From an uncultured Bacteroidales bacterium (GTDB lineage Bacteria; Bacteroidota; Bacteroidia; Bacteroidales; UBA932): a stretch of DNA of 8,556 bases. This document shows, piece after piece, positions 1 to 5,849 of the stretch. The stretch lies in contig CABTXO010000057.1 of assembly GCA_902488725.1 (NCBI GenBank), positions 1-8,556 of the forward strand, written 5' to 3'. Numbering within the stretch: position 1 is the stretch's first letter; every line of letters starts with the position of its first letter. Both the position numbers and the translations under genes were made by a program. The notes under the pieces were generated by a model that was not told where the DNA came from, made no database searches, and saw only the letters and a list, made by a program, of their open reading frames with translations.

Positions 1-65
1 CGCTTTCCCAGCGCCCCAGCGCTCCCAACCCCCTTCAGCTCTCCCCGGTGGAGGGGGAGGGAGAG
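1..65. repeat. Palindromic repeat-like segment inside the AddB-like gene
   Basis: This GC-rich stretch holds two inverted repeats. CTCTCCC at 39-45 pairs with GGGAGAG at 59-65 (or CTCCCC at 41-46 with GGGGAG at 54-59). AGCGC at 10-14 pairs with GCGCT at 19-23 across a CCCA loop. The C-rich/G-rich wording (CCCCCTTCAGCTCTCCCC and GGTGGAGGGGGAG) resembles short dispersed repeats I recall from intergenic DNA of many bacteria. That resemblance is from memory and not checked. It is read in frame as low-complexity residues at the end of the visible AddB-like protein. Confidence 0.45.
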
Positions 66-1625
66 CGGCCGCAGCAGCCGGTCCAGCAAGCGGGAGAAGG
101 TCAGCGGGAGCACCTCCAGCCGTTTGTCCTCCAGCCGGTTGACCGCCTGGTAGGCCTTCTTCGCGAATTCCAGTTCCAGGGCCATGTCCGCATCGTCCTT
201 CAGGCGGACGGCGAGCCCCTCGATCAATGCTTTCAGGTATGCGCAGAGTGCGGCGGTCTGTTCCTTCGCGGCCGCCTTCGGATCTGTGACCACCGGTCGG
301 AAGAGCAGGTCGAGGAAAGGGATTCCGGAGAGTTCCCCCGCCGGAATGTAATACTGCATGCCCTGCTTGACCTGCTTGATGCGGTCCGCGGCGGCTTCGT
401 CCCCTTCCGTGACCTTGCGGAAGAGGCTGGACGCGAAGAGGGACCAGACCTGGCTATGGTAGAAGAGCCAGCCGCCCGCACCCTTGCGCAGGTGCAGCTG
501 CATGGCCATCACCAAGTTCAGAAAATCGAAGAAGGCGCTGGCGCCCATGGGGTAGCCCATGGTGACGTTGATGTCGCGGATCGCGGGCGGGACCGAATTC
601 AGCACCGGCAGGAGCAGCCGCTCGTCCGGCAGCACGACCGCATATTCCTCATCTTTCAGAATATCCCAGAGGAGTTTCGCCTGGCCGACCGAGGACGGCA
701 CGCTGACGACCTCCACTTCGGGGATGCCGGTGCCCCCGGCATCCAGTGGAAACCGCTGCGGAAAGTCCTGTACGTTCTGCGACAGGAAGAAAGAAGAGCG
801 GTTGACCGGGTCTCGGATCAGGTCGCCGGAATAGTCCCAGCAGAAATCCGCGAGAAAGGCGTCTCGCAGCTTGCCCAGCACGATCTTCTCGCATTCGTTC
901 AAGGCGTTGAGCCCGGTGAATATGAATTTGTCCGTCCCGGGGAAGGCCTCCGCCATCACGTCCGCAGCCGGTTCCTTTTTCAGCCGGTCGGCCAGATTCC
1001 GGTACAGCATTCCCTCGTAGGCCAGCCCCTTTTCTTCCAGCCGGCTGCGGAAGTTCCGGTAGAGCGGGAGCAGCAGGTTCCAGGTCCGCAGGAATTTCTC
1101 CTTGACTTCGGGACGGTCCGCCGCATCCTTCCCCGCACCGTCCGGCAGGAAATGGCCGATGAAATGCTCCAGGGCCTCCCGCTGGGCCTCCGACAGGTAA
1201 GAAAACGTGTCCTGGAGCTCCCGGAATTCGGAGACATTGCGGAACAGCTGCGCAGGATCGACGCGGTACTTGTCCACATCGTCGAAATCCTCCAGCAGCA
1301 CATCTCCCCAGAAGATGAATTCGTCCAGGGTGTCGGCGCCGCCGCTGAGTTCCGACCAGCACGCGTACAGTTCCAGCAGCTGGTCCACGCGGTCCGCCAG
1401 GCGGCCGCCTGCGGTCTTCGCGATGAAGTCCCGCACGGTCGTCATGCGCGGGGCGAGGACCGGCCTGCCGGCCTGCTTGACTCCCTCCCCCAGATATTTT
1501 CCGAAGAAGATCTGGCTCCGCCGGTTCGGGAACACGAAACAGCAGTGCCCGAGACCCTCGGCGCCGGATGCCGACACCCCGGCATCAAGGTAGAACTCCG
1601 CTACCTGCCGCAAAAATTCTTTCAT
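1..1625 (-). CDS. AddB-like nuclease/helicase-family protein, N-terminal part (runs off left edge)
   Basis: The reverse strand is open from an ATG at 1625 to the window edge, giving 541 residues with no stop. The start reads MKEFLRQVAEFYLDAG, followed by FVFPNRRSQIFFGKYL (about residues 30-45). This is the signature start of the Bacteroidota AddB-like proteins, annotated as PD-(D/E)XK nuclease family or inactivated UvrD/Rep-type helicase. Such proteins are about 900-1000 residues long, work with an AddA-type helicase in double-strand-break processing, and carry their nuclease domain at the C-terminus, which is outside this window. Only the helicase-like N-terminal region is seen here, so nuclease activity cannot be judged. 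The last roughly 22 residues (PLSLPLHRGELKGVGSAGALGK) are coded by repeat-like palindromic DNA and do not look like the family; the gene may carry an in-frame insert or be broken just beyond the edge. No Shine-Dalgarno site is seen. A long plus-strand reading frame over the same DNA is judged to be its shadow. Confidence 0.82.
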   Translation of the reverse strand, partial: MKEFLRQVAEFYLDAGVSASGAEGLGHCCFVFPNRRSQIFFGKYLGEGVKQAGRPVLAPRMTTVRDFIAKTAGGRLADRVDQLLELYACWSELSGGADTLDEFIFWGDVLLEDFDDVDKYRVDPAQLFRNVSEFRELQDTFSYLSEAQREALEHFIGHFLPDGAGKDAADRPEVKEKFLRTWNLLLPLYRNFRSRLEEKGLAYEGMLYRNLADRLKKEPAADVMAEAFPGTDKFIFTGLNALNECEKIVLGKLRDAFLADFCWDYSGDLIRDPVNRSSFFLSQNVQDFPQRFPLDAGGTGIPEVEVVSVPSSVGQAKLLWDILKDEEYAVVLPDERLLLPVLNSVPPAIRDINVTMGYPMGASAFFDFLNLVMAMQLHLRKGAGGWLFYHSQVWSLFASSLFRKVTEGDEAAADRIKQVKQGMQYYIPAGELSGIPFLDLLFRPVVTDPKAAAKEQTAALCAYLKALIEGLAVRLKDDADMALELEFAKKAYQAVNRLEDKRLEVLPLTFSRLLDRLLRPLSLPLHRGELKGVGSAGALGK

Positions 1626-1664
1626 GCCGTTCTGTCATCCGCACGGAAAACGCACCGGCGGAAT

Positions 1665-1692
1665 CAAATTTTAATTACTTACTATAACGCAA
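1665..1692 (-). promoter_or_regulatory. Weak candidate promoter for the AddB-like gene
   Basis: On the reverse strand the sequence AAAATTTG (1672-1665) is one base off the Bacteroidota -7 box TAnnTTTG. A TTG (1692-1690) lies 17 bases upstream in the place of a -33 element. Transcription would start near 1658, about 33 bases before the ATG at 1625. Both elements are imperfect and the region is generally AT-rich, so this is tentative. Confidence 0.28.
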
Positions 1693-1743
1693 GTTCGATT
1701 GAATTCAACTAATTGATTATTATCAAGATATCGAAATATTTTG

Positions 1744-1751
1744 TAAATTTG
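1744..1751 (+). promoter_or_regulatory. Promoter -7 box (TAAATTTG) upstream of the transposase remnant
   Basis: TAAATTTG is an exact match to the Bacteroidota -7 consensus TAnnTTTG. It lies 23 bases before the ATG of the decayed transposase at 1775, so it is probably the old insertion-sequence promoter. No good -33 TTTG is seen at the right distance. If still active it would transcribe into the 3' end of the convergent nucleoside hydrolase gene. Confidence 0.4.
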
Positions 1752-1774
1752 GAATAACAACGAAACTTTTCGCC

Positions 1775-1858
1775 ATGACGATCGACAAAGACAAAATTAC
1801 TGAAATTTTCTGTATGGCCGACGATTTCTGCCGTCTTTTTGGGGACAGTTCATTCAGG
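1775..1858 (+). pseudogene. Truncated transposase start, probably IS982 family
   Basis: An ATG at 1775 opens a frame reading MTIDKDKITEIFCMADDF then CRLFGDSS. From memory this matches the start of IS982-type transposases in Bacteroidota (pattern xxKxTEIFCxxDDFCKxF). After about 25 residues the similarity ends, and the frame runs into the 3' end of the opposing nucleoside hydrolase gene and stops at 1901-1903, for a total of 42 codons. A full IS982 transposase is roughly 290-300 residues, so at least 90% is missing. The break near 1847-1860 coincides with the left end of the lower-GC segment. I infer an insertion-sequence scar that marks an old rearrangement. The family call rests on a short motif only. 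Confidence 0.55.
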
Positions 1859-1862
1859 TGGT

Positions 1863-2903
1863 TTACGATTCGTCATCGGAGGCCTTTCCCACGACTCTCT
1901 TAACCAGCGTAGACACGACTTGATCAATCTTGGCGGAGTCCAAGATCAGGAAGGCATCCTTCCCATTTTCGCATTCAACAAATCGGGTAATCCCTTTTTC
2001 ATTCACAATGATTCTCCCTCTGACGGAACGCCCAAAGAGTTCATTATCACCTTCAACTGCATCCAATACTGCAGTCAGATCCCAGCATTCTCGATCATAG
2101 GGCATCGGTTGATAATGCATGTAGGCGACGCATAGTGGATCGGCTAGCGGGTCACCGAAATCCTGCAGAATGCTTTCATGAGGATAACGAACCGCAGAGC
2201 CGACTTCCCAACCACTTGCAATAATTCCGACAGGGGACTTCTCGATGACCGACTTTGCAGCAGCCAGATCACTTGTGATGTTATATTCAGCAAAGTCATT
2301 GTATTGACGGGAATATTCACCTCCCATTATCTCAAAAAGTTTCACTTTCTTCTTCATGAGCTCCACCCCTGAAAGCGGGGATATCTCATCTCCCTGAGAA
2401 TCAATCAATCTTCCGATATTCGTCAGCGGCCCTACAGCAATCAGGACGACACTTGTATCGGCTGCTTCAGACAACCATTTCCGCAAAGCTTTGTATCCCT
2501 CAGGGATTCCGGGAGACAGCGTTCGTTTGGGGTTCAGGAGGCGTCTCCCCTCAAAAGTTGCAGCGAGCGTGGGGAGCAGATAACTGTTGTCTTCCGGCGT
2601 AACGCCATTATACGCATACCCCAATGGCATATCCTCAAAGCCATTATAACGACATAGACCATCTACGACTTCAATGGAATGCGGATTGCATTTGCTGATT
2701 GTGACACCCCGCAAGTCAATCAGTCCTTCATGGGCGTAATTGAAGAGCATCTGAAGCGCAAGTACGTCATCAATGTCATTTCCCAGATCAGTGTCAAAGA
2801 TAACGATCGGAATGCCGGAGTCTTTCCGTGATTGGACACAGGAGAGAATCGGAATGCAGATGATGGCACTCAGGGCAATTTTATAGAATATATTCGTTTT
2901 CAT
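1863..2903 (-). CDS. Nucleoside hydrolase (IunH family), predicted lipoprotein
   Basis: A 346-residue protein from the ATG at 2903. The N-terminus has a hydrophobic segment ending in the lipobox PILSC with Cys22, so it is predicted to be lipidated and anchored on the periplasmic or outer-membrane side. The calcium-binding hallmark of inosine-uridine-preferring nucleoside hydrolases is intact: DTDLGNDIDD at residues 37-46. Also present are VGPLTNIG (157-164), GGEYSRQYNDFAEYN (194-208) and the late Asp in CWDLTAVL (273-280). The family cleaves the N-glycosidic bond of ribonucleosides to free base and ribose. Here it would act on extracytoplasmic nucleosides, but substrate choice cannot be read from sequence. 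An upstream in-frame extension to 3023 is rejected because the lipoprotein signal starts at 2903. GC is visibly lower than in flanking genes (48% in a 60-base sample at 2401-2460, against 65% at 1081-1140), consistent with acquisition by transfer. A small ORF upstream overlaps its start by 23 bases. Confidence 0.9.
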   Translation of the reverse strand: MKTNIFYKIALSAIICIPILSCVQSRKDSGIPIVIFDTDLGNDIDDVLALQMLFNYAHEGLIDLRGVTISKCNPHSIEVVDGLCRYNGFEDMPLGYAYNGVTPEDNSYLLPTLAATFEGRRLLNPKRTLSPGIPEGYKALRKWLSEAADTSVVLIAVGPLTNIGRLIDSQGDEISPLSGVELMKKKVKLFEIMGGEYSRQYNDFAEYNITSDLAAAKSVIEKSPVGIIASGWEVGSAVRYPHESILQDFGDPLADPLCVAYMHYQPMPYDRECWDLTAVLDAVEGDNELFGRSVRGRIIVNEKGITRFVECENGKDAFLILDSAKIDQVVSTLVKRVVGKASDDES

Positions 2904-3183
2904 GATGATGGATATGACGAAAAGAATGATCCGAATTAATGTCATCGAAAAGCGGACTGTCCAACGCTGGATCGGCAATCCTTTTCCCGCATCCCACATA
3001 CCCTGGAACTGTGTACCCGCCATTCAGATAATTTTCATTCTTATTCCATTGCATATACGCTTTGATCAAGGATCCATAGGGATACGGAAAGTCTTTTATG
3101 CGTTGTCCAGCAAGCGGTCCCGCATCGAAAAACTCACGAAATCCCTTCATTGTGTCACGGAACGGAAGTTCGTACTCTTTCAT
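2881..3183 (-). CDS. Small unrecognised ORF upstream of the nucleoside hydrolase
   Basis: A 100-codon frame starts MKEYELPFRDTMKGFREFF at 3183. It is open further upstream to 3255 with a possible TTG start at 3234. Its codons look protein-like: many acidic and aromatic residues, and a stretch FPYPYGSLIKAYMQWNK in the middle. The last roughly 20 residues (around SFRHIHHHENEYIL) overlap the nucleoside hydrolase start in another frame and look less natural. There is no signal peptide or membrane segment. I do not recognise a family. It could be a small real gene co-transcribed with the hydrolase from the promoter at 3260-3267, or a surviving piece of a larger gene lost when this lower-GC segment was rearranged. 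Its base composition matches the hydrolase, not the flanking genes. Confidence 0.4.
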   Translation of the reverse strand: MKEYELPFRDTMKGFREFFDAGPLAGQRIKDFPYPYGSLIKAYMQWNKNENYLNGGYTVPGYVGCGKRIADPALDSPLFDDINSDHSFRHIHHHENEYIL

Positions 3184-3259
3184 CTGCACAACAACTTTTT
3201 GTGTCCTGTATGGTAAAATTTCTCTAGACAGCAATATATGGAAATATTTCGCATTTTAT

Positions 3260-3267
3260 CAAAAATA
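3260..3267 (-). promoter_or_regulatory. Promoter -7 box (TATTTTTG) for the nucleoside hydrolase segment
   Basis: Read on the reverse strand this is TATTTTTG, an exact match to TAnnTTTG. Transcription would start near 3253 and run through the small ORF into the nucleoside hydrolase. No convincing -33 TTTG lies about 19-21 bases upstream. The divergent -7 box begins only 3 bases away. Confidence 0.42.
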
Positions 3268-3270
3268 GTA

Positions 3271-3278
3271 TAATTTTG
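3271..3278 (+). promoter_or_regulatory. Promoter -7 box (TAATTTTG) for the secreted-protein/barrel operon
   Basis: TAATTTTG matches the Bacteroidota -7 consensus exactly. The predicted transcription start near 3285 gives a leader of about 18 bases before the ATG at 3303. The expected -33 position (about 3247-3252, TTTCGC) is only a partial match. Its -33 region overlaps the start site of the divergent promoter. Confidence 0.45.
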
Positions 3279-3302
3279 CGGCACTTTATTTCAGTACACG
3301 CC

Positions 3303-4007
3303 ATGCGTAGCATTCATTTCATCCATTTCATCGCCATGACACTCGTGGCGCTCATCCTGCTTCCGGGAACCCGGTCCTTCGCAAAGAACGGCAGGAAAAA
3401 GGACAGAGACGAGGCCTACCGGATCGTGTTGACGTTGAAGGACGGATCCGTCGTCAACGGCTACATCCGCACCTCGCTCATGGGCGGCAAGTCCAGCGTA
3501 GGAGTCAGCGAGACCCCGAAAGGCAGTTTCAAGGAATATCAGGCCGCCGATGTGCAATCACTGGTCTACCCGGCCACGCAGGAGGATCCGGACGAGGTTG
3601 TCTATGTGCCGGAAAAAGCACTGAAAAACACGCCCAACCTTCTGAACAAAAAAGGCAAGGAATACAAGAAACCCGTCTTCCTCCGGCTGATCTTCGAAGG
3701 GAAGACTATCACTGGCTACATCCTTCCGGTGGTGCTGTCCACCACAAACGCAACCACCACGACCTACTACAATTCCGCACAATACTATTACAAAGTCAAA
3801 GGCGAAGAAATCGCCCGGCCTTACTGGCTCGACCAGAAAGGCATCACCATCGGGGGGAAGAAGGCGTTGAAATTCTATTTCAAAGGACATCCCGCAGTCG
3901 TGGACTACTTCGACAGCGAGGAATTCGACTTCAAGGAATTCAATCAGCACCCTGAGACCCTGCTTCCCGTGCTGGACGAACGGTTGACCGACGGTGGACA
4001 TGAATAA
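3303..4007 (+). CDS. Secreted protein of unknown function
   Basis: A 234-residue protein from the ATG at 3303. A frame upstream to a TTG at 3276 exists but falls inside the -7 promoter box, so 3303 is preferred. The first residues (MRSIHFIHFIAMTLVALIL) form a signal peptide with likely cleavage after SFA near residue 27. The mature part opens with a strand-rich segment, YRIVLTLKDGSVVNGYIRT, and a second similar one, FLRLIFEGKTITGYILPVV, follows about 90 residues later. The two share a pattern of hydrophobic strand, then (K/E)(D/G)xxxxGYI, and may be a duplicated small beta fold. Between them is the KNTPNLLNKKGKEYKKP linker. A Thr/Tyr-rich run (NATTTTYYNSAQYYY) sits at about 155-170. No catalytic motif is visible. 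The stop overlaps the next gene's start, so it forms an operon with the barrel protein. Confidence 0.75.
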   Translation: MRSIHFIHFIAMTLVALILLPGTRSFAKNGRKKDRDEAYRIVLTLKDGSVVNGYIRTSLMGGKSSVGVSETPKGSFKEYQAADVQSLVYPATQEDPDEVVYVPEKALKNTPNLLNKKGKEYKKPVFLRLIFEGKTITGYILPVVLSTTNATTTTYYNSAQYYYKVKGEEIARPYWLDQKGITIGGKKALKFYFKGHPAVVDYFDSEEFDFKEFNQHPETLLPVLDERLTDGGHE

Positions 4008-4665
4008 GCGCATTCTTCCCGTTTTCATGCTGCTTGCCCTGTCTCTCCCGCAACTTGGTGCGCAGACAAGGGCACTGGACAGAATCTCTCTTCCGCAAGG
4101 CAGCAAGCTCTTCTGGCTTTCTTCCGGATTCGTGAACAATGCAAAGTTCTTCAGCGAACGGTACAGCTTCAAAGCACCTTCCGTCGAACTTTCCGGTGAA
4201 TACGGCTTGTTCGAATGGAATTCCGGCGTGAGCGTCGGCATCGGGACCCTGGCGGGGTATGCGCGCGCCCGGGAATGCTACACGTACCGCGCTCCCCTGT
4301 ACACGCCCGAAGGAGAACCCCAGAAATACGAAGAAGGGACCGTCGACCGGATGTGGACACGGCTTTACGCGGGTCCTTCCGTATCGGTCCATTATGCGGT
4401 CTCGTCCCGTATCGATGTGTATGTCAAGCCCTTCTTCTGCGTCGATTTCGGCGGACTTTTTGCGGATCAGGAGTACACGAAACAGCCCTCCGCGCTCGAG
4501 TTCAATTACGGCGTTTCGGCCGGAGCCGCCTGGTTCTTCGGGGACAGGTTCGGCGTATTCGCCGAATCCGGATTCAAGCAGAACTGGCTCAGCTGCGGCA
4601 TCGTCATGTCGTTCGGCGGCGGAGCGAGAGGGGACCTGTTCGGCAGAACGCCGAAGTACCTGTAG
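4000..4665 (+). CDS. Small outer-membrane beta-barrel protein
   Basis: A 221-residue protein. The ATG at 4000 is chosen over an in-frame GTG at 3994 because a clean signal peptide (MNKRILPVFMLLALSLPQLGAQT) begins there, with cleavage expected near AQT. The mature chain alternates hydrophobic and polar residues in repeated amphipathic strands, such as SVSVHYAVSSRIDVYVKPFF, VSAGAAWFFGDRFGVFAESG and the closing SCGIVMSFGGGARG. This is the look of an 8- to 10-stranded outer-membrane barrel of the OmpA/PorT-like kind common in Bacteroidota. No plug or peptidoglycan-binding domain is present. Start and stop overlap the upstream gene by 8 bases (ATGAATAA at 4000-4007), pointing to translational coupling. 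The two proteins may therefore act together in the envelope, but no substrate can be inferred. Confidence 0.75.
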   Translation: MNKRILPVFMLLALSLPQLGAQTRALDRISLPQGSKLFWLSSGFVNNAKFFSERYSFKAPSVELSGEYGLFEWNSGVSVGIGTLAGYARARECYTYRAPLYTPEGEPQKYEEGTVDRMWTRLYAGPSVSVHYAVSSRIDVYVKPFFCVDFGGLFADQEYTKQPSALEFNYGVSAGAAWFFGDRFGVFAESGFKQNWLSCGIVMSFGGGARGDLFGRTPKYL

Positions 4666-4671
4666 CGGCTG

Positions 4672-4686
4672 CGGAATCAGGTTCCG
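4672..4686 (+). terminator. Weak hairpin after the barrel-protein operon
   Basis: CGGAA (4672-4676) and TTCCG (4682-4686) form a perfect 5-bp stem over a 5-base loop, starting 7 bases after the stop codon and followed by TCTTCT. The T-tract is poor, so termination may be weak or factor-dependent. Confidence 0.3.
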
Positions 4687-4736
4687 TCTTCTGCCTTCCC
4701 TAGACACGACCCACGAAAAAATATTCAGTCACCCGC

Positions 4737-4767
4737 TTTGATTTTCATCAGGATATGGCTATATTTA
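4737..4767 (+). promoter_or_regulatory. Promoter for rubrerythrin (TTTG, 19-bp spacer, TATATTTA)
   Basis: A -33 element TTTG (4737-4740) is separated by 19 bases from TATATTTA (4760-4767), which is one base off the TAnnTTTG -7 box. This is the best two-element promoter in the window. Transcription would start near 4774, giving an A-rich leader of about 54 bases to the ATG at 4828. Confidence 0.55.
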
Positions 4768-4778
4768 CATGACGGAAA

Positions 4779-4793
4779 TTAGAAAAATTCTAA
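4779..4793. promoter_or_regulatory. Palindrome near the rubrerythrin start site, PerR/Fur-box-like
   Basis: TTAGAA and TTCTAA flank AAA as a perfect 6-bp inverted repeat. Written as a 7-1-7 site it matches the PerR box consensus TTATAATAATTATAA at 12 of 15 positions. It lies about 5-20 bases downstream of the predicted transcription start, a position where a bound repressor would block transcription. PerR is known to control peroxide-defence genes in Bacteroides and a reverse rubrerythrin in Clostridium. Binding here is an inference, and AT-rich palindromes can occur by chance. Confidence 0.4.
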
Positions 4794-4827
4794 AAAGAAA
4801 TCAACCCACAATTAAAGTAATTCCATC

Positions 4828-5382
4828 ATGAAGAAAAAATTCAGATGTCTGGTCTGCGGTTATGTCTACGAGGGCGAGAACCCTCCCGCAAAGTGCCCTC
4901 AGTGCCATGCTCCCGCGAGCAAGTTCGTAGAAATCGTCGAAGAGGAAGGCAAGCCCCAGTGGGCCTGCGAGCATCACCTCGGCGACGGCAAGGTCGAGGA
5001 TCCCGAAGTGCTGCAGGGTCTGCACGATCACTTCCAGGGGGAGTGCAGCGAGGTCGGCATGTACCTGGCCATGAGCCGCCAGGCCGAGCGCGAAGGCTAT
5101 CCCGAGATCGCCGATGCATTCAAGCGCTATGCCTTCGAGGAGGCCGAGCATGCTTCCAAATTCTGTGAACTGCTGGGCGAACTCGTCTGGGACACCAAGA
5201 CGAACCTCGAAAAGCGCTACCGGGCCGAAGAAGGCGCCTGCGCCGGCAAACTCGCAATCGCAAAGCGCGCCAAGGAACTGGGCTACGACGCCGTCCATGA
5301 CACCGTCCACGAGATGGCGAAGGACGAGGCTCGTCACGGATCAGGCTTCTACGGCCTGCTGCAGCGCTACTTCGGCAAATAG
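4828..5382 (+). CDS. rbr: Rubrerythrin with N-terminal rubredoxin domain (reverse rubrerythrin type)
   Basis: A 184-residue cytoplasmic protein, full length. Residues 1-45 are a rubredoxin-like iron site with [10 protein letters not shown] (Cys7, Cys10) and CPQC (Cys23, Cys26). From about residue 55 follows a ferritin-like four-helix bundle with the di-iron ligands: Glu72 in QGECSEV, Glu105-xx-His108 in EEAEH and Glu167-xx-His170 in KDEARH. The rubredoxin domain precedes the di-iron domain, opposite to classical rubrerythrin, as in the reverse rubrerythrins of anaerobes. These reduce hydrogen peroxide, and in some cases oxygen, to water using electrons from NADH through a redox partner, which is not encoded here. 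The gene stands alone with its own promoter and a palindromic operator candidate in its leader. Its stop codon touches the stop of the convergent S4-domain gene, and a hairpin with T's inside that gene probably ends its transcript. Confidence 0.95.
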   Translation: MKKKFRCLVCGYVYEGENPPAKCPQCHAPASKFVEIVEEEGKPQWACEHHLGDGKVEDPEVLQGLHDHFQGECSEVGMYLAMSRQAEREGYPEIADAFKRYAFEEAEHASKFCELLGELVWDTKTNLEKRYRAEEGACAGKLAIAKRAKELGYDAVHDTVHEMAKDEARHGSGFYGLLQRYFGK

Positions 5383-5835
5383 TCAGAAGTCACTGTCCGA
5401 AAGACCGAACTTTTCAGCGATGTCATCGGGGATGTCCCCGATGACATTTTCGTTGTCCAGCCGGTCCCAGGCCTCTTCCAGGACCCGGCGGTCCTTCTTG
5501 GTCGGACGGCCGGCCCCGCGGTCCCGGCGCACGAAGAAGGTTTCGACCGGGGCCTTCAGTTTGGCCAGTTCCGTCTCCGGAGTCAGGTTCTCGGCATATT
5601 CCGGGACCATCTTCGCGCCGATCCGGTGCTCCGCCAACCCCTTGATTCGGTAGGAATATTGCACCGCTCCCTTCCGCACGTCCACGACTTCCCCGACCTT
5701 GACCAGGCGCGAAGGCTTGGCGTTCACGCCACCCATCTTGACTTTTCCCCCCTTGCAGGCCTCCGTGGCCTCGGTCCGGGTCTTGAACACCCGGATCGCC
5801 CACAGGTACTTGTCGATTCTTTCCGCATCCGCCAT
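5383..5835 (-). CDS. S4-domain RNA-binding protein, Hsp15 (HslR)-like
   Basis: A 150-residue protein. The start at 5835 is set by a strong Shine-Dalgarno-like GGAGG a few bases upstream; an in-frame TTG at 5853 is less likely. Residues about 5-65 form an S4 domain (RIDKYLWAIRVFKTRTEATE, then GGKVKMGGVNAKPSRLVKVG), the RNA-binding fold also found in Hsp15 and in pseudouridine synthases. A basic C-terminal patch, RRDRGAGRPTKKDRR (about 103-117), matches the Hsp15 layout. In E. coli Hsp15 binds stalled 50S subunits that carry a nascent chain with tRNA, and helps recycle them. A role in ribosome rescue or heat stress here is inferred from family. The gene follows the isomerase homologue by 14 bases and is probably in its operon. 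Its last about 35 codons contain the rubrerythrin terminator, and its stop abuts the rubrerythrin stop with no spacer. Confidence 0.85.
   Translation of the reverse strand: MADAERIDKYLWAIRVFKTRTEATEACKGGKVKMGGVNAKPSRLVKVGEVVDVRKGAVQYSYRIKGLAEHRIGAKMVPEYAENLTPETELAKLKAPVETFFVRRDRGAGRPTKKDRRVLEEAWDRLDNENVIGDIPDDIAEKFGLSDSDF
5420..5450 (+). terminator. Perfect 12-bp hairpin plus T-tract, inside the opposing gene
   Basis: ATGTCATCGGGG (5420-5431) and CCCCGATGACAT (5436-5447) form a perfect 12-bp stem with a 4-base loop (ATGT), followed by TTT to 5450. It lies 38 bases after the rubrerythrin stop. The T's follow it only in the plus direction, so it reads as an intrinsic terminator for rubrerythrin. 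On the other strand the same bases code about residues 130-139 (around VIGDIPDD) of the S4-domain protein. Confidence 0.7.
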
Positions 5836-5849
5836 CTTCCTTCCTCCGC

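Noticed and set aside
48..1712. A 554-codon plus-strand open frame, Gln/Arg/Val-rich, over the AddB-like gene
   Set aside because: The reverse strand carries a clear family signature with a proper start. The plus frame has no recognisable domain and is the typical long shadow of a GC-rich gene.
2902..3216. A plus-strand 104-codon frame beside the nucleoside hydrolase
   Set aside because: It has no promoter or ribosome site. The minus-strand frame here has more natural codon choice and shares the hydrolase's direction.
3558..4707. Two long minus-strand frames (3558-4241 and 3940-4707)
   Set aside because: They are antisense to the secreted-protein and barrel genes, which have signal peptides, a promoter and an overlapping start/stop. 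The minus frames show no such signs.
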